A stretch of DNA of 64,000 nucleotides from an uncultured Lachnospiraceae bacterium (GCA_946405625.1 CAMJHQ010000009.1:1-64000); one strand, 5' to 3'; numbered from the stretch's first letter, positions 18,639-27,679 are shown. A program made the numbers and translations. Notes: generated by a model from the sequence alone, not told the origin.

Positions 18639-21600
18639 CTACCTTCTTATATTACCCTCTTTCGAGCCCGCGGTCAATCGTCTTCTTACTATATATAGTA
18701 TAAAAAATATAATCCAAGCTATAACAGACACAATTACTCCGATTTTAAGTCCATCCGGTGTAAATTTAAATTCCAGCTCATGAACTCCGCTTCCCGGACT
18801 TACCGCAAGAAATGCACCGCCGACCGCAAATGTATCTATCTTCTGTCCGTTATCATAAACCGTCCAGCCCTCATCATAAGGAATAGATGTCATAAGTATC
18901 TTTCCCTTCGACATCTCGATCTTACCCTTAACATAACCATCCTTAAACTCTTCAACAGTGAAAGGCTTTTCGGTTATATTGGCATTCATCAGATCAAGCG
19001 ATTCTCGATTAAGTGTATGCAGGAAGAAGTTGAGACTTCCCTCCGTCGAACAGTCATCGGACATGATAATATCAATGCTTACACTGTCGCCCACCTTCAG
19101 ATTGCCCATATCGAACATCTGGATATAATTACGATCTTTGGACTTCTCCTCGCCGTTAAGACTGAATGCAACCTTGTCGATATAGTTGCCGCGAAGATTC
19201 ATATAATATCTTCCGGATTTTTCTACATCCATCAGGATATTGATCACTACCTGTTCCTTGCCTGTAACATCATAGCTGATATATTCCGGATTATCATTGC
19301 TGATTCCAACCGTACAGTTAGTACCCGATATAGTAACCTTTGGAATGCATCTGTCAAAAATATCACTGTTTCCGCATGACAGCCATGCAAAACGGTTCAG
19401 AGTTTCTGCTACTCTCGGACCTCTGAGATCCCATCCGGCCACATCATCATTTACCTGATATGCTATGGAATATGCACCCGTATTCTCATAAACCTTAAGG
19501 TTTTCTCTCTCATATACAACCGGCAGTTCTTCTTCCGACGGATAGTAGCTTTCTCCTCTGGAATAGATATATCTTACACCCAGAAGATTATCTGTCATAG
19601 GTGTCGAACCCATGTAGAGATACTCATTTGCTCCCGTATAGTATCCCATGGCGCCCATTGCCGTAACCATATCTCCTCTTACAGTTGAGCAGAAGGTTCC
19701 GAGTCCTCTCATGTTATTGTATGAGTTCTCATCCAGCATAATATAATCTGTCATATCTTCTCTGAAGAATTCCAGATCTTTTCTTTCAGCATTTTTATTT
19801 ACTGTTGCTCTGGCTTCCTGAGTTTCATCAGTATACTGGATATGATAATAACCATCCGCAACATCGTTTTTACCCATACCTATTGCTGCATTTACCATAA
19901 TCTCCAGAGCCATTACGATTCCGAGAACAACGGTAGTTTTCTTATACAGCTTCTGTACTTTATTTCTAAGGAACAAAATAAGGCTGTATAAAATAATCAT
20001 TCCGTGAGAAACAAGCAGTATCGTTTTTGCTGAAATGTCTGTTGCCATATTTACCTTGTAATATGTTATGAACAGCAGCGCCAGCGAAAGAATACCCGCA
20101 GAAATGATCTGAACCGGATTCAGCTTCTTTACTCTTATAACAGCTTCATATCCCACTACCAGAAGAGTAAAGATGAATAGAAATGCGAATCTGTTCGGTA
20201 TTCCGTACTGATCATGGAATCCATGCCATATATAATTGAGAAGCTTATTATTAAAGCTGACAAAAAGGAATGCCAGAAGCACAAGCTTCCTTATCTTTTC
20301 CCAAATATCAATCTTATCCGATACAACATAAAGGAAGAACAGAACTACAGCGAAAACTCCGCAGTATATATTTATTCCGCCGTCATATGTCATATGTGTA
20401 ATAGGCCTGGTCAGCATGAACTGTGCCTTAAATACATCGAAGAAGCTTCCATACGGCTCAAACTTAGGAAATGAGAGATGCGCCGAAGCAGTCTTGGTAA
20501 TTGCAAGGTACGCCATAATGAGTGAAAAGCATGCCATAGCTGCTGCCAGAAGCGATGCTCCCGCAAATCTTAATCCATTTCCGATAAATCTCTTAATATA
20601 TGCACCAACACCTTCTATCTCAAGATCTCTTCCGTGACCAAACGCGAAGAACCAGAGTACAAGGAAAATGCATATCATAAATGATATGTAATAATTACAG
20701 AACAAGCTGTAGAATAATGCAAGGACATAAAGTCTGAAATCACGTGTCTTCATCAATCTCTCAAAACCGAGAACTATGAGCGGAAGAACCATGATGCAGT
20801 CAAGCCACATAAGATTCCAGAAATAGCCTGCCATATAATTATTCAGTCCGTAAGCAACACCAAGACCTGTAATGATCATATTACAGGATATCTTTCCCTT
20901 TCTTCTTGAAAGGAAATAACTGAAAGCTCCCGCCGAGAAGGTTATCTTAACAGCTACAAGTATGGACATTGCAGCAATGATACCCTTTCTGCTGAAGAAT
21001 ATAATTATCAGATTAAGCGGGCTTGCCATATAATAAAGCAGAAGCGACTGGAAGTTGAGTCCGCCGCCGACTGCCCATGTATATCCCATATTTCCGAATC
21101 TCTTCAGTTTTTCCTGATATATACTGAAGAACGGAACATACTGATGCATGCTGTCTACAAGAGTGAATGAGTTTCCTCCGAAAGGAGCAACCTCTGCTAT
21201 GATCATAAAGATCAGCATAAATATAAATGTAATACCGGCTGCCAGTATCCAGCACCAGTTTCTGCCAAACCAGTTTCTGTCATCACGTATTATTGCTGCA
21301 GTAGAGGAACCGCCCGTCTTTTCGGCTTCCTCTCTTATACGTTCAGCTTCTATATCTTCATCAGTTTCTTCATGCTTCTTGTTAAAATCTATTCTTGCCT
21401 GAAGAAGCTTTGTCCTGTCAATTTTTGTACTGCTTCCTGTCGATTTTTTCTTATCCTCAGAAGAATCCGACATAGACAGCCCTGATGTTTTAACGCCTTC
21501 CGAAGTATTATCCGATACCGTATCTTCGCTTATATCCGTGTTTCCATATGAGTCCGCGTAACTATCCTCATCACTCTCATCATCTGAATCACGCATCGCT

Positions 21601-22604
21601 GCGGCTCTGGCTTCCGACAGTCTTTGCTGAAATACAGACTCAAGCCCCGAAAGTCTGGTTTTCGGCTTTTCTTCTACAACCGGATCCTCTTCATCCATTC
21701 CGGCTTCAAAATCAGCATAAACAGACTCCAGTGTCTTAACTGTCGGCGAACCCTCTATAGAATTATATTCATCTTCCTGCTCAGCTTCTTGATCAGTATC
21801 AGTCGGTACGCCCTCATCATCATACTCAACTGTCTCGGCCTCGTCATCATACTCGACTGTCCCAGCTTCGTCGCTATACTCCGCTGTCTCTGACTCGTCG
21901 TAATATTCATCTGTTCCGGCTTCGTCGCTATACTCTGCTGTCTCTGACTCGTCGTAATATTCGTCTGTCCCGGCTTCGTCGCTATACTCTGCTGTCTCTG
22001 ACTCGTCGTAATATTCGTCTGTCCCGACTTCGTCGCTATACTCTGATACCTCGGCTTCGTCATAATACTCCGAAGTCTCAGCCTCATCGCTGTATCCATC
22101 AGCATCAGACAGCTCTATATCATCATCATAGTCATCTTCAAAAGAATCGCCTTCTGCTTCGTATTCCGAACGAGCCTCTGAAAGCCTTCTCTCGAGAACG
22201 CTCATTTCGTCTGAATTCTCAAAGCTGTCGATCTGTTCAGACTCTTCTTCATCCGGCTCCTGCTCATATTCCTCTATATCTTCTTCGGAATAATCATCAT
22301 CCGAACCGTACATGGACTCCGTCTTTGCTTCCGACAGTCTTTGCTGAAATACACTTTCAATGTCAGAAGCTGCATTCGTCGACTCTTCAACCGCTTCATC
22401 AGATATAGAATCCTCTGACTGTACTGACATTTCGACCGATGCTTCTTCCTCCGGCTGTACAGGAGTTGACGACGGCGTATCATCCTCTTTTTTCGTCGGA
22501 CTATCATATACTGTCGAGCCTGTATATTCGGCAATTATTCTTTCTATCTCCGCAAGATCGATGCCGTATTTACTGTATTCTTGTTCAAGATCGTCATTAT
22601 TCAT
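18639..22604 (-). CDS. YfhO-family membrane protein with a long acidic repeat N-terminus
   Basis: A 1321-aa protein. Residues about 1-440 are hydrophilic, very acidic and probably disordered in the cytoplasm. They include near-identical 18-residue repeats (EYYDESETAEYSDEAGTD, about 175-247), and a motif VFQQRLSEA recurs three times across the tail. From about 447 there are a dozen or more hydrophobic segments and a C-terminal extracytoplasmic beta-rich domain ending in a final membrane segment and basic tail, matching YfhO, a GT-C-like family linked to glycosylation of lipoteichoic acid. The acidic repeat tail is not a usual YfhO feature. It lies between a lipoprotein and a hybrid kinase in one operon. 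Enzyme activity is inferred from the family only. Confidence 0.85.
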   Translation of the reverse strand: MNNDDLEQEYSKYGIDLAEIERIIAEYTGSTVYDSPTKKEDDTPSSTPVQPEEEASVEMSVQSEDSISDEAVEESTNAASDIESVFQQRLSEAKTESMYGSDDDYSEEDIEEYEQEPDEEESEQIDSFENSDEMSVLERRLSEARSEYEAEGDSFEDDYDDDIELSDADGYSDEAETSEYYDEAEVSEYSDEVGTDEYYDESETAEYSDEAGTDEYYDESETAEYSDEAGTDEYYDESETAEYSDEAGTVEYDDEAETVEYDDEGVPTDTDQEAEQEDEYNSIEGSPTVKTLESVYADFEAGMDEEDPVVEEKPKTRLSGLESVFQQRLSEARAAAMRDSDDESDEDSYADSYGNTDISEDTVSDNTSEGVKTSGLSMSDSSEDKKKSTGSSTKIDRTKLLQARIDFNKKHEETDEDIEAERIREEAEKTGGSSTAAIIRDDRNWFGRNWCWILAAGITFIFMLIFMIIAEVAPFGGNSFTLVDSMHQYVPFFSIYQEKLKRFGNMGYTWAVGGGLNFQSLLLYYMASPLNLIIIFFSRKGIIAAMSILVAVKITFSAGAFSYFLSRRKGKISCNMIITGLGVAYGLNNYMAGYFWNLMWLDCIMVLPLIVLGFERLMKTRDFRLYVLALFYSLFCNYYISFMICIFLVLWFFAFGHGRDLEIEGVGAYIKRFIGNGLRFAGASLLAAAMACFSLIMAYLAITKTASAHLSFPKFEPYGSFFDVFKAQFMLTRPITHMTYDGGINIYCGVFAVVLFFLYVVSDKIDIWEKIRKLVLLAFLFVSFNNKLLNYIWHGFHDQYGIPNRFAFLFIFTLLVVGYEAVIRVKKLNPVQIISAGILSLALLFITYYKVNMATDISAKTILLVSHGMIILYSLILFLRNKVQKLYKKTTVVLGIVMALEIMVNAAIGMGKNDVADGYYHIQYTDETQEARATVNKNAERKDLEFFREDMTDYIMLDENSYNNMRGLGTFCSTVRGDMVTAMGAMGYYTGANEYLYMGSTPMTDNLLGVRYIYSRGESYYPSEEELPVVYERENLKVYENTGAYSIAYQVNDDVAGWDLRGPRVAETLNRFAWLSCGNSDIFDRCIPKVTISGTNCTVGISNDNPEYISYDVTGKEQVVINILMDVEKSGRYYMNLRGNYIDKVAFSLNGEEKSKDRNYIQMFDMGNLKVGDSVSIDIIMSDDCSTEGSLNFFLHTLNRESLDLMNANITEKPFTVEEFKDGYVKGKIEMSKGKILMTSIPYDEGWTVYDNGQKIDTFAVGGAFLAVSPGSGVHELEFKFTPDGLKIGVIVSVIAWIIFFILYIVRRRLTAGSKEGNIRR
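21865..22080 (-). repeat. 54-bp tandem repeats encoding the acidic YfhO tail
   Basis: Copies begin at 21865, 21919, 21973 and 22027, with an exact 54-bp period. The inner copies are nearly identical at DNA level and the outer ones diverge. Period and reading frame match, so copy-number change would keep the frame. Confidence 0.9.
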
Positions 22605-22628
22605 ATAAACAAACCCTTCACATGTTTA

Positions 22629-24065
22629 TTATTCTTCTTCACTCTCTGTCTCTTCATTCTCAACTGCATCATTCTCAAGATCTAATTGATTAAGCATATA
22701 CAGTAAAGATGTATTTCTTGTCCCTTCGGTTTCCTCAGAGACTGTATTATATCCGTATTTTTTTATATAGCAGACTGCTTCATCATTCTCTCCGAGAAGA
22801 TAGTCGAGCTGTCTTTTCGCGAGAACGGGAATTCTTTTATCATCACTGACCTTTTCCGCAAGGAAAAAGAACATCCCCTGTTCACTGACCTTCTCAGGCT
22901 TAGGAAGCTCCGGTCCTCCGTAATAACTGGTGCTGAAATAATCCCATTCGGCCATTTCGATTCTATCCTTAACGATTACATCCAGACGCTTTTTCGCACT
23001 TTCGGAAACCGCAGTTCCTTCTTCAAAATCGATCAGGCTGAACATTCCGTATCCACTCAGATCATTTTCAGACAGCCCTCCGGATAATCTGTTAACGTCC
23101 ATATCGGCAAGCTCACCGCCGCCGATCTCGCCTATTTTATAAAACTCAACTGCCGCACAATATGCAGCATCTCTATAATCTTCATTGTCTGAAATGTATC
23201 CCAGACTCTCCAATACAGTGATACTGTCCCAGACCTTGATCGCTCTTTCTCTGTATGCATCTACGGATACTGATTCTTCATCCTTCAGGTCCTCTGCTCC
23301 TCTTATCAAAGCAGCCGCATAACTGAAAAGTGCTCTTTTTGAAATATCGCCCTCTCCGTATGTGACCTCATCTTCGGCATATTCCATCAGCTTATCGAGA
23401 CGTCTCAGAATCTCACTTCGATACTCTTCATCCTTATCCGACTCATATATCACAAGAAGATCCAGAAGAGCTTTGCTTTCGGATATTATCAGCTTTTCCG
23501 CCTCAATATCGGACTCCGGCTTTACGATTTCCTGCTGCTTAACATAGTTAAGCAAATCCTGATAAAGCTTTCCGTAAACATCCTCAGAAATACGAAAAGT
23601 ACCCGAGTCACCGATACCGCAGCTTATATAATAATTTCCTTCATCCGTAATATTTGTAAAGGTTCCAACTTTATACTCTCCGGCAAAAAACGAGCCGGCA
23701 GCAAGATCCATCAATTGTCCATCATATATACTGCTTCCGGTTGCCGCATTGATAACAGAGAACTCTGTTTCCACATTTGTCCTGACTACTACCAGCTTCT
23801 GATCCTTCGGACGATGGCCAAGCTGATTAAGCATTACAACCTCATCTTCTGATACTTCCGTCTTCACTGTATCTGTCGGAGTAGATATATCTTCAATTGT
23901 TTCCTGTTCATCCGAAGTAACTTCTTCCGCAATCTCTACCTGCTCTACTATAGAAGGTGCCTCGGCTGCCGTATCCGGTTCCGCCTGCTTCTCTGACTTT
24001 ACCGTACATGCACTGAGAGTAAGAAAAATCGGAAGGATTACTAAGGACTTTCTTTTTATCTTCAT
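22629..24065 (-). CDS. GH9-like lipoprotein, probably non-catalytic
   Basis: A 478-aa lipoprotein (lipobox LSAC, Cys about residue 19) with an acidic Thr/Glu linker. Residues about 75-175 (VVMLNQLGHRPKDQKLVVV...GTFRISEDVYGKL) match the Ig-like N-terminal domain of family 9 glycoside hydrolases (CelD_N). The rest is alpha-helical and ends with RQLDYLLGENDEAVCYIKKY, resembling the conserved GH9 C-terminal DYLLGxN segment. The GH9 DAGD motif and the catalytic Glu region are not visible, so it may bind rather than cleave a glycan. The start at 24065 places the lipoprotein signal at the N-terminus. It is the first gene of the operon with YfhO and a hybrid kinase. The GH9 assignment is from motif memory. 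Confidence 0.65.
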   Translation of the reverse strand: MKIKRKSLVILPIFLTLSACTVKSEKQAEPDTAAEAPSIVEQVEIAEEVTSDEQETIEDISTPTDTVKTEVSEDEVVMLNQLGHRPKDQKLVVVRTNVETEFSVINAATGSSIYDGQLMDLAAGSFFAGEYKVGTFTNITDEGNYYISCGIGDSGTFRISEDVYGKLYQDLLNYVKQQEIVKPESDIEAEKLIISESKALLDLLVIYESDKDEEYRSEILRRLDKLMEYAEDEVTYGEGDISKRALFSYAAALIRGAEDLKDEESVSVDAYRERAIKVWDSITVLESLGYISDNEDYRDAAYCAAVEFYKIGEIGGGELADMDVNRLSGGLSENDLSGYGMFSLIDFEEGTAVSESAKKRLDVIVKDRIEMAEWDYFSTSYYGGPELPKPEKVSEQGMFFFLAEKVSDDKRIPVLAKRQLDYLLGENDEAVCYIKKYGYNTVSEETEGTRNTSLLYMLNQLDLENDAVENEETESEEE

Positions 24066-24084
24066 AATATCCACATTATTAGTA

Positions 24085-24107
24085 AAGCGGACATTTGTAT
24101 TCCGCTT
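24085..24107 (-). other. Hairpin in the leader of the GH9-like lipoprotein operon
   Basis: AAGCGGA/TCCGCTT (7 bp, 9-nt loop) lies between the predicted start point and the ATG at 24065. Role unknown. Confidence 0.4.
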
Positions 24108-24145
24108 CGCTACATACTCATGAACCAATAAACGCACCTCGCATT

Positions 24146-24154
24146 ATTTTACCA
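24146..24154 (-). promoter_or_regulatory. Extended -10 promoter of the lipoprotein/YfhO/kinase operon
   Basis: Minus strand TGGTAAAAT fits TGnTATAAT with one mismatch. No good -35 is visible. It is located about 80 nt upstream of the start at 24065. Confidence 0.55.
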
Positions 24155-24209
24155 CATTTCAGCTGTTCTATAAATCATATATTTTAAAAACGGTCAGTTG
24201 CAAATTTGG

Positions 24210-24238
24210 TTGACAAGAAAACTTGGCATTGATATACT
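24210..24238 (+). promoter_or_regulatory. Sigma-A promoter of the XRE/ABC transporter operon
   Basis: A perfect TTGACA (24210-24215), 17-nt spacer and TATACT (24233-24238). The -35 overlaps the first copy of an 18-bp direct repeat, suggesting repression by a bound protein. Confidence 0.88.
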
Positions 24239-24265
24239 ATGTTTTGCGACAAGAAAACTTGGCAT
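24212..24265 (+). promoter_or_regulatory. Paired 18-bp operators for the XRE regulator
   Basis: The 18-bp sequence GACAAGAAAACTTGGCAT occurs at 24212-24229 and 24248-24265. Each copy contains the dyad CAAG-N4-CTTG. One copy covers the -35 and the other the start point, a classic autoregulation layout for the downstream XRE repressor. Confidence 0.75.
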
Positions 24266-24307
24266 ATTATTCATTATTTGAATTTACAAATTACGGAGGT
24301 GATTTCT

Positions 24308-24628
24308 TTGACCAAAGACGAAATACTCGAAAGAAGCCGTGAAGATAACAAAACCCGTGATGAGATGGAGAAAAATGTATTCTTTAAATCCGGGCAATCC
24401 GCCGCTGCTGTAGGCGGTTTTGTTGCTGCACTTCTGATTATTGTAGAGGAATTTATCACAAATAAAACGAATTTCGGCATCGCTGCTATCCTGCTCTCTA
24501 TGACAGGAACCATGCTCCTCACTAAATATATAAAGCTTAAGAAAAATTATTATCTGATCTTTTCCATATTGGAGCTGGCTGTTGCTGCCGCATTTATAAT
24601 ACTTCACATTATTCAGCTTGTGGGGTGA
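24308..24628 (+). CDS. Small membrane protein (DUF6442-like)
   Basis: A 106-aa protein with a charged N-terminus (TKDEILERSREDNKTRDEMEK) and three hydrophobic segments (about 32-48, 55-70, 80-103). It resembles the DUF6442 membrane proteins commonly encoded before an XRE regulator. The TTG start is supported by GGAGGTGAT directly upstream (24296-24304). It is the first gene of a plus-strand operon with paired operators in its promoter. The XRE gene follows after 4 nt. It could be a membrane partner of the regulator or of the ABC transporter; function unknown. Confidence 0.75.
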   Translation: MTKDEILERSREDNKTRDEMEKNVFFKSGQSAAAVGGFVAALLIIVEEFITNKTNFGIAAILLSMTGTMLLTKYIKLKKNYYLIFSILELAVAAAFIILHIIQLVG

Positions 24629-24632
24629 GCCT

Positions 24633-24839
24633 ATGAACGAAAAGCTGGTATTAAAAAACAATCTAAAGGAAGCACGCACCGAAAAAGGTATATCTCAATC
24701 CGAGCTTGCCAAAATGGTCGGAGTTTCGCGTAATACCATCAGCTCCATAGAAACAGGTCAGTTTAATCCGACCGCCAAGCTTGCATTGGTTTTATGTATT
24801 GCACTTGATAAGAAATTCGAAGAGCTGTTCTACTTTTAA
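24633..24839 (+). CDS. XRE-family transcriptional regulator
   Basis: A 68-aa protein that is almost entirely one lambda-repressor-type helix-turn-helix (LKEARTEKGISQSELAKMVGVSRNTISSIETGQ), with a short C-terminal extension ending FEELFYF. No sensor or dimerisation domain is visible. It probably binds the two CAAG-N4-CTTG operators upstream of the operon and so regulates itself, the membrane protein and perhaps the ABC transporter. The start was set at the ATG at 24633 with GGGGTGAG upstream. Confidence 0.9.
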   Translation: MNEKLVLKNNLKEARTEKGISQSELAKMVGVSRNTISSIETGQFNPTAKLALVLCIALDKKFEELFYF

Positions 24840-24897
24840 GATGCTAAGAATTTAAATAAAAAAGATTACATTTCTGTAATTGAACACGGAGGAAAAA

Positions 24898-25617
24898 ATG
24901 AGTAACTTACTTGATATCAAACAACTGAAAGCGTGGTATACCGAAAATAAAACTGTGCTTAAGGGACTTGATCTGAGTCTTGAGGAAAACAGTGTTATAG
25001 GTCTCATCGGACTTAACGGTGCCGGAAAAACAACTCTTATGAATATAATATGCGGACTTCATGACACCTTCGAAACGTCCGGCATTTCATTTCAGGATAA
25101 AGATATAACCTTCAAGGATAAAAACTTTATCAAAAGCCGCTATATAGTTTTTTCCGAAGATGAATCCTTCGGATATTTCAACTTTGATGAATATCTGTCT
25201 TATGTCTTTAAAAGCTATGGGAAAAAGATTGATAAAGACTATGTGGATCAGCTGGTACAAAGCTTCGGTTTTGAACAATACCGCTCTGTTCTCATAAAGA
25301 ATCTTTCTCTCGGAAACAGAAGAAAGGCTTATCTTATAACAGGTTTTTCCCTGAAACCAGATCTGCTGCTGCTTGATGAACCGGTCAACGGTCTTGATTT
25401 TGTAAGTACGGAAGCACTGTATTCTCTCATAAGCGGCTATAAGAAATATGGAACTGTTCTTTTCTCTTCTCACATTCTTGAAAGTGTAACCCTGACCTCG
25501 GACAGAGTTCTTGTTCTCGAAAACGGTGTAATTGCAAAAACCTTCACCGGAGATGAGATCAATGCTGAAAACATAAGACAATCACTTGGAACGGAGGATA
25601 ATACCGATAATGTTTAA
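24898..25617 (+). CDS. ABC transporter ATP-binding protein
   Basis: A 239-aa ATPase subunit. Walker A is GLNGAGKTTLMN (about 39-50), the signature region is a non-canonical LSLGNRRKA (usually LSGGQ), Walker B is LLLLDEPVNGLD, and the switch His is in SSHIL. The family is that of drug or peptide exporters with a separate permease, here the next gene, whose ATG overlaps this stop. Start ATG 24898 behind GGAGG. A small dyad ATTACA/TGTAAT (24865-24880) lies just upstream and may be regulatory. Substrate unknown. Confidence 0.9.
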   Translation: MSNLLDIKQLKAWYTENKTVLKGLDLSLEENSVIGLIGLNGAGKTTLMNIICGLHDTFETSGISFQDKDITFKDKNFIKSRYIVFSEDESFGYFNFDEYLSYVFKSYGKKIDKDYVDQLVQSFGFEQYRSVLIKNLSLGNRRKAYLITGFSLKPDLLLLDEPVNGLDFVSTEALYSLISGYKKYGTVLFSSHILESVTLTSDRVLVLENGVIAKTFTGDEINAENIRQSLGTEDNTDNV

Positions 25618-26755
25618 GCTGCTTTCTCGAAAAATACTCGGTGAAAAATATCGTAGTGTTATAACCTCTGTTATCATAGCTGCCATAATCGGCGGATCAC
25701 TTTCAACAATGGAAGTAACAATACCGATTGCCCAATCGATCCTTATCATGTTTTCACTCTTTTACACAGGTCCGATAGTACTTCAGGCACTCGCTTCAAA
25801 GGATAATGCCAGATGCCTTAAGGGACTTTTTGCAATGCCATGTAATGAGACGAGAACCCTTTGGGAATATGCTGCGGTAATCGGAATCTATGCTCTTTTT
25901 ACCAAGACCATCCTGCTTTTTGCGCTTATTTATGCCTTTACTACACTTACAGCTATGAATATAGTGATCATGGTGCTTGCGTCATTTTTTTCTATAGTCG
26001 GAACTATGATAATCTTCGGTTTCAGAAAGAAAGCACCTCTTATATCTCTCCTTATCATCGCTGCGGCAGTAGCAATGGCCTTTCTCCTTCCAGACGGAAA
26101 ATTTTCCGCAATCGGATTTGCCGCTGCAGATATTATCCTTCTTCTGATCTTCTCTTTCCTTAAATTGGAAGACTTCAGAGTGACGGAATCCTCAAACGTT
26201 AAGGCAGGTCAAAAAAGATCGGGTGGTTCTTTCTTCCTTATACCGAAATATATAGTGAGATACTTACTGTCCAACAAAAGCTATATCATCAGTCCTCTGT
26301 TTTTATTGGCCTTTGCCGTATTCTTTGCATATAACGCAAATACATCGGGGATGCCTGCCGGAGCCGGACTTGCAATGGGACTTATTTCCGTCAATTCCCC
26401 TATCGCAGTCATCGTGAGCTCTAACAGAAATCTAAAAAATAAACTGGATATGCTTCCCGGAAAAACACAAAACTTTTTTGTTCCGTATGGATTCGTCGTA
26501 GCTGTGTTCTTCATGATAATTTACGCAATCTATATCACCACAGTTTCAATAATCTTAAAAAATGTGGACTATAAAGCGATCATACTTGCTCCTATATTCT
26601 CTGTAGAAGCGGGAATATTAAATGCAATACTCGAAAGCCGATTTCCGATCACGAAATGGAAGACCGAACCGGATCTTTTTCGTCATCCGAGAAAATATAT
26701 CATCCCTCTCATTATCATGTTTGAGGCTGCAATCGTATATTTTCTTCCGGCTTAA
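25610..26755 (+). CDS. ABC transporter permease-like membrane protein
   Basis: A 381-aa protein with about ten hydrophobic segments spread over its length and a short charged loop (about 192-210) in the middle, as in ABC-2-type exporter permeases. It shows no motif assigning a substrate. The start at 25610 overlaps the stop of the ATPase gene (ATGTTTAA), so the two subunits are probably made together. The following 150 nt separate it from hisA, and no strong terminator was seen there. Confidence 0.75.
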   Translation: MFKLLSRKILGEKYRSVITSVIIAAIIGGSLSTMEVTIPIAQSILIMFSLFYTGPIVLQALASKDNARCLKGLFAMPCNETRTLWEYAAVIGIYALFTKTILLFALIYAFTTLTAMNIVIMVLASFFSIVGTMIIFGFRKKAPLISLLIIAAAVAMAFLLPDGKFSAIGFAAADIILLLIFSFLKLEDFRVTESSNVKAGQKRSGGSFFLIPKYIVRYLLSNKSYIISPLFLLAFAVFFAYNANTSGMPAGAGLAMGLISVNSPIAVIVSSNRNLKNKLDMLPGKTQNFFVPYGFVVAVFFMIIYAIYITTVSIILKNVDYKAIILAPIFSVEAGILNAILESRFPITKWKTEPDLFRHPRKYIIPLIIMFEAAIVYFLPA

Positions 26756-26905
26756 GTCCGAAACCGTGTCAATAAAACGTTGCGATTTTCAGGATACTCT
26801 GTTACAACATATATGATGAGCTTTTAAGTTTCTATCATAATGCTATATAGCTTTTTAACAGCATCATTAAATGTCATAAAGATAAACAGCGAGAGGATCA
26901 ACAAC

Positions 26906-27679
26906 ATGAGATTCAGACCATGCATAGATATACATGACGGAAAAGTTAAACAGATAGTAGGCGGCGCACTTAGTGACACAAGTTCAGGCGAAACCAATTT
27001 CGTCTCCGAAACCGATTCATCCTTTTATGCTGAAATGTACCGCTCCCGCGGACTTTCAGGCGGACATATAATCCTGCTTAACAGATCGGGTACTCCCGAA
27101 TATGAAGCAGATCTTGAGGAAGCTCGTCTCGCTATGAAAACCTATCCGGGCGGCTTTATGATCGGCGGCGGAATAAATTCCGAAAACGCATCTTCCTTTA
27201 TCAAGATGGGTGCCAGCCATGTTATAGTCACCTCTTATGTATTTCGAGACGGTGTAATAGATATGGAAAGACTATCCGATCTTCGTGATATTGTAGGAAA
27301 AAATCGACTCGTTCTTGATCTTTCATGCAGGAAAAAAGACGATAAATACTATATAGTTACAGACAGATGGCAGAAATATACCGACGTAACCGTAGATGAT
27401 AATACTCTGGATATGCTATCCGAATACTGCGATGAATATCTGATACATGCAGTTGATGTTGAAGGTAAGCGGAGCGGCTGCGACAAAGAACTTCTCAGCC
27501 TTCTAGGTAAATGGAACAAACTCCCGATAACCTATGCCGGCGGTGTTTCTTCCTTCGACGATCTGTCCACCGTCAAAACTCTGGGAAAAGGACATATAGA
27601 TGTAACCATCGGTTCCGCGCTCAGTCTGTTCGGCGGAGATATGGAACTTGATGATATAATCTCATTCATGAAAAAATAA
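26906..27679 (+). CDS. hisA: Eukaryotic-type HisA (ProFAR isomerase)
   Basis: A 257-aa (beta/alpha)8 enzyme of histidine biosynthesis, converting ProFAR to PRFAR in the cytoplasm. The N-terminus MRFRPCIDIHDGKVKQIVGG and the pattern ITYAGGVSSFDDL match the plant/fungal HIS6-type lineage rather than the usual bacterial HisA (no VRLxQG). The catalytic Asp pair is probably Asp9 (CIDIHDG) and the Asp in LIHAVDVEGKRSG (about 190). Start ATG 26906 behind GAGAGGA. No other his gene is nearby. A bidirectional terminator follows at 27708-27735. Confidence 0.88.
   Translation: MRFRPCIDIHDGKVKQIVGGALSDTSSGETNFVSETDSSFYAEMYRSRGLSGGHIILLNRSGTPEYEADLEEARLAMKTYPGGFMIGGGINSENASSFIKMGASHVIVTSYVFRDGVIDMERLSDLRDIVGKNRLVLDLSCRKKDDKYYIVTDRWQKYTDVTVDDNTLDMLSEYCDEYLIHAVDVEGKRSGCDKELLSLLGKWNKLPITYAGGVSSFDDLSTVKTLGKGHIDVTIGSALSLFGGDMELDDIISFMKK

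Noticed and set aside
24066..24137. Longer N-terminus for the GH9-like lipoprotein
   Set aside because: It would place 24 residues before the lipoprotein signal and has no Shine-Dalgarno. The internal ATG at 24065 gives a proper signal peptide.
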